Shown here: one piece after another, positions 21,031-22,295 of the stretch
How positions within the stretch are numbered: position 1 is the first letter of the stretch
Layout of the letters: every line of letters begins with the position of its first letter
Assembly: GCA_002751075.1 (NCBI GenBank)
Contig: NAOQ01000195.1
Coordinates: forward strand, 19,864 to 42,158
DNA: 22,295 bases
Source: Ichthyophonus hoferi
Taxonomy: Eukaryota; Opisthokonta; Ichthyosporea; Ichthyophonida; Ichthyophonidae
Direction: 5' to 3'
Program-made: the position numbers and the translations under genes
The notes under the pieces: generated by a model
Told to the model about the DNA's origin: nothing
Seen by the model: only the letters and a program-made list of their open reading frames with translations
The model's database searches: none

Positions 21031-22141
21031 GGGCTATAACCGTCATTGTAGCGTATTACACATTTTCCAATAGGTCAAAATGTTATTGTTTTTGTTTGAC
21101 ATAGTCTTGAATTGTATTATTTACTAGGTTTATATGACAATATTATGGCTTAATCTGCCGTTTTACTTATTTAATCTATATATTATATTTACTTACTTAC
21201 TAATCAAATATTAGTACACAACTAAAAATAGATATATATATATATATATAAAACCGTATACAGCTAAGCGAACATAATATAATCTACAGGAATGTTTGCA
21301 ATGATTGGATTAGAGGAATACCAGTATTGTGCTTATTGATGTGTTTTCCAGAAATAAGCAAAAATAAACCAGATTGGCACTTTTCAAGGCTAGGCATTGT
21401 TGAGAGTGACTAATAATAATGCACATATACGATGAACAGGAACTAATCATTATTATGCTTTTGTTTGTAAAAAGCATCCATATGAACTTAGGGAATTTGG
21501 GCTAGCTATAACTAAGCATTGAAAGAAAGGGGTAATTTTTTTCCTGTTTACCACCTTTATGCCGTACATAAAGCATTTTTTTTTAAAAAAAAAAATTGAA
21601 AAGTAAAGATCTGTGCTTGAGATGTCTAAGACCTTAGAAAACAGCCCCATTTAGGGCCAATATTTACAGTTCCTGCACGCGAGGGGCGCTACCCTACCCC
21701 AAGCCCACTTAAGCGAGAATCGGGACAATCTTATTAATCAGACAGTTAAAAAATGGACTTAATCACACAGGCAAGCAACTGGTTGACACTACGGCTTTTT
21801 GTGCGGCAGAAAGATGACGGGATGACGGTAATCTATGCAATCTCTACCGGAGCCAATTAGTGATTCCATCAGAGAATTGACTTTGAGCAAATATTATTTT
21901 TCCCATCCATGTACATTTGAATGAATAAAAAATTAGAAAGGTTAATTCTTCTATTTTTACAGTTCTTATTGTATTACAGGAATTAATAATGTAGTTTCCT
22001 ATTTCAGTACTTCTTATTGAACAAATAAATTTAGGTTGTAGCGACTTTCCTTATTTACATCATTACATAGCAGTTTAAATCAGGAAATTTATCCAGGAAT
22101 TGGATAGGAAAAGCGGCCAGGGGTGTAAATTGACTCAATCA

Positions 22142-22262
22142 GGCATACGTAATGATTCCGATTTGAGATAAATTTCTGTATACCATATTATATTAGGTAT
22201 ACAATTTAATATGAACTCAGTCTCACCACAAGGCATGCGTTTAAAATAGTATAAACTGTTAA
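22142..22262 (+). mobile_element. Partial copy of the family 2 repeat at the right edge
   Basis: This matches the central part of the 380-bp repeat (TATTAGGTATACAATTT, then CAGTCTCACCACA). Homology stops at a run of about 18 A near the window end. It is a fragment. Confidence 0.65.
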
Positions 22263-22295
22263 ACAAAAAAAAAAAAAAAAAATACGAAGGTATTT

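Larger units (their letters stand above)
19278..22141. other. AT-rich DNA right of the SOD-like gene
   Basis: No convincing gene or RNA is visible on either strand. It holds the two duplications listed separately, a TA run near 21232-21250, an abutting T-run and A-run near 21577-21595, and a short GC-rich island at about 21674-21730. Confidence 0.5.

Noticed and set aside
21660-21740. GC-rich segment considered as a tRNA gene
   Set aside because: No A-box and B-box pair and no cloverleaf with a 7-bp acceptor stem on either strand.

Overview
The window looks like accessory DNA of an AT-rich eukaryote, most likely a fungus and possibly an insect-associated entomophthoralean; that placement is inference. 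Reasons: secreted trypsin-like proteases fused to cysteine-rich modules that resemble chitin-binding (hevein/CBM18) knots, a secreted copper-only type superoxide dismutase of fungal flavour (CEVGDLSGK), GT-AG introns, TATA-like boxes, and old LTR retroelement remnants in long AT-rich spacers. Only three genes are convincing. Everything was read by eye, without alignment or database search.

Layout. Positions 1-1867 (minus strand) hold protease gene 1: signal peptide, complete trypsin domain, one phase-0 intron, then cysteine-rich modules running off the left edge. Positions 1868-5138 are an AT-rich spacer. Positions 5139-10385 (minus strand) hold protease gene 2, a three-exon paralogue predicted at 1139 residues: signal peptide, trypsin, a Ser/Thr-rich linker of three 20-residue repeats, one divergent A/B module pair, four 14-residue repeats, a proline stretch, then five tandem A/B module pairs. 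Both first exons encode exactly 226 residues without indels between them and end at the same phase-0 splice site, so the genes are tandem duplicates.

From about 10.4 to 18.5 kb there is no convincing host gene. The region carries remnants of at least two LTR families: one short LTR-internal-LTR element with a recognisable primer-binding site and polypurine tract, a reversed solo LTR, related LTR fragments, and two roughly 380-bp solo-LTR-like copies of a second family with a partial third copy at the right edge. A 192-bp insertion with a 6-bp target duplication sits inside one LTR. Positions 18636-19277 (plus strand) encode the secreted SOD-like protein behind a TATA box. The rest, to 22295, is AT-rich DNA with local duplications.

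Together the genes suggest a secreted set acting outside the cell: two proteases carrying long arrays that may tether them to a polysaccharide or other surface, and an enzyme that handles superoxide. The most novel-looking item is the A/B module array: it keeps a hevein-like cysteine core but lacks the usual sugar-stacking aromatics, so its ligand is open.
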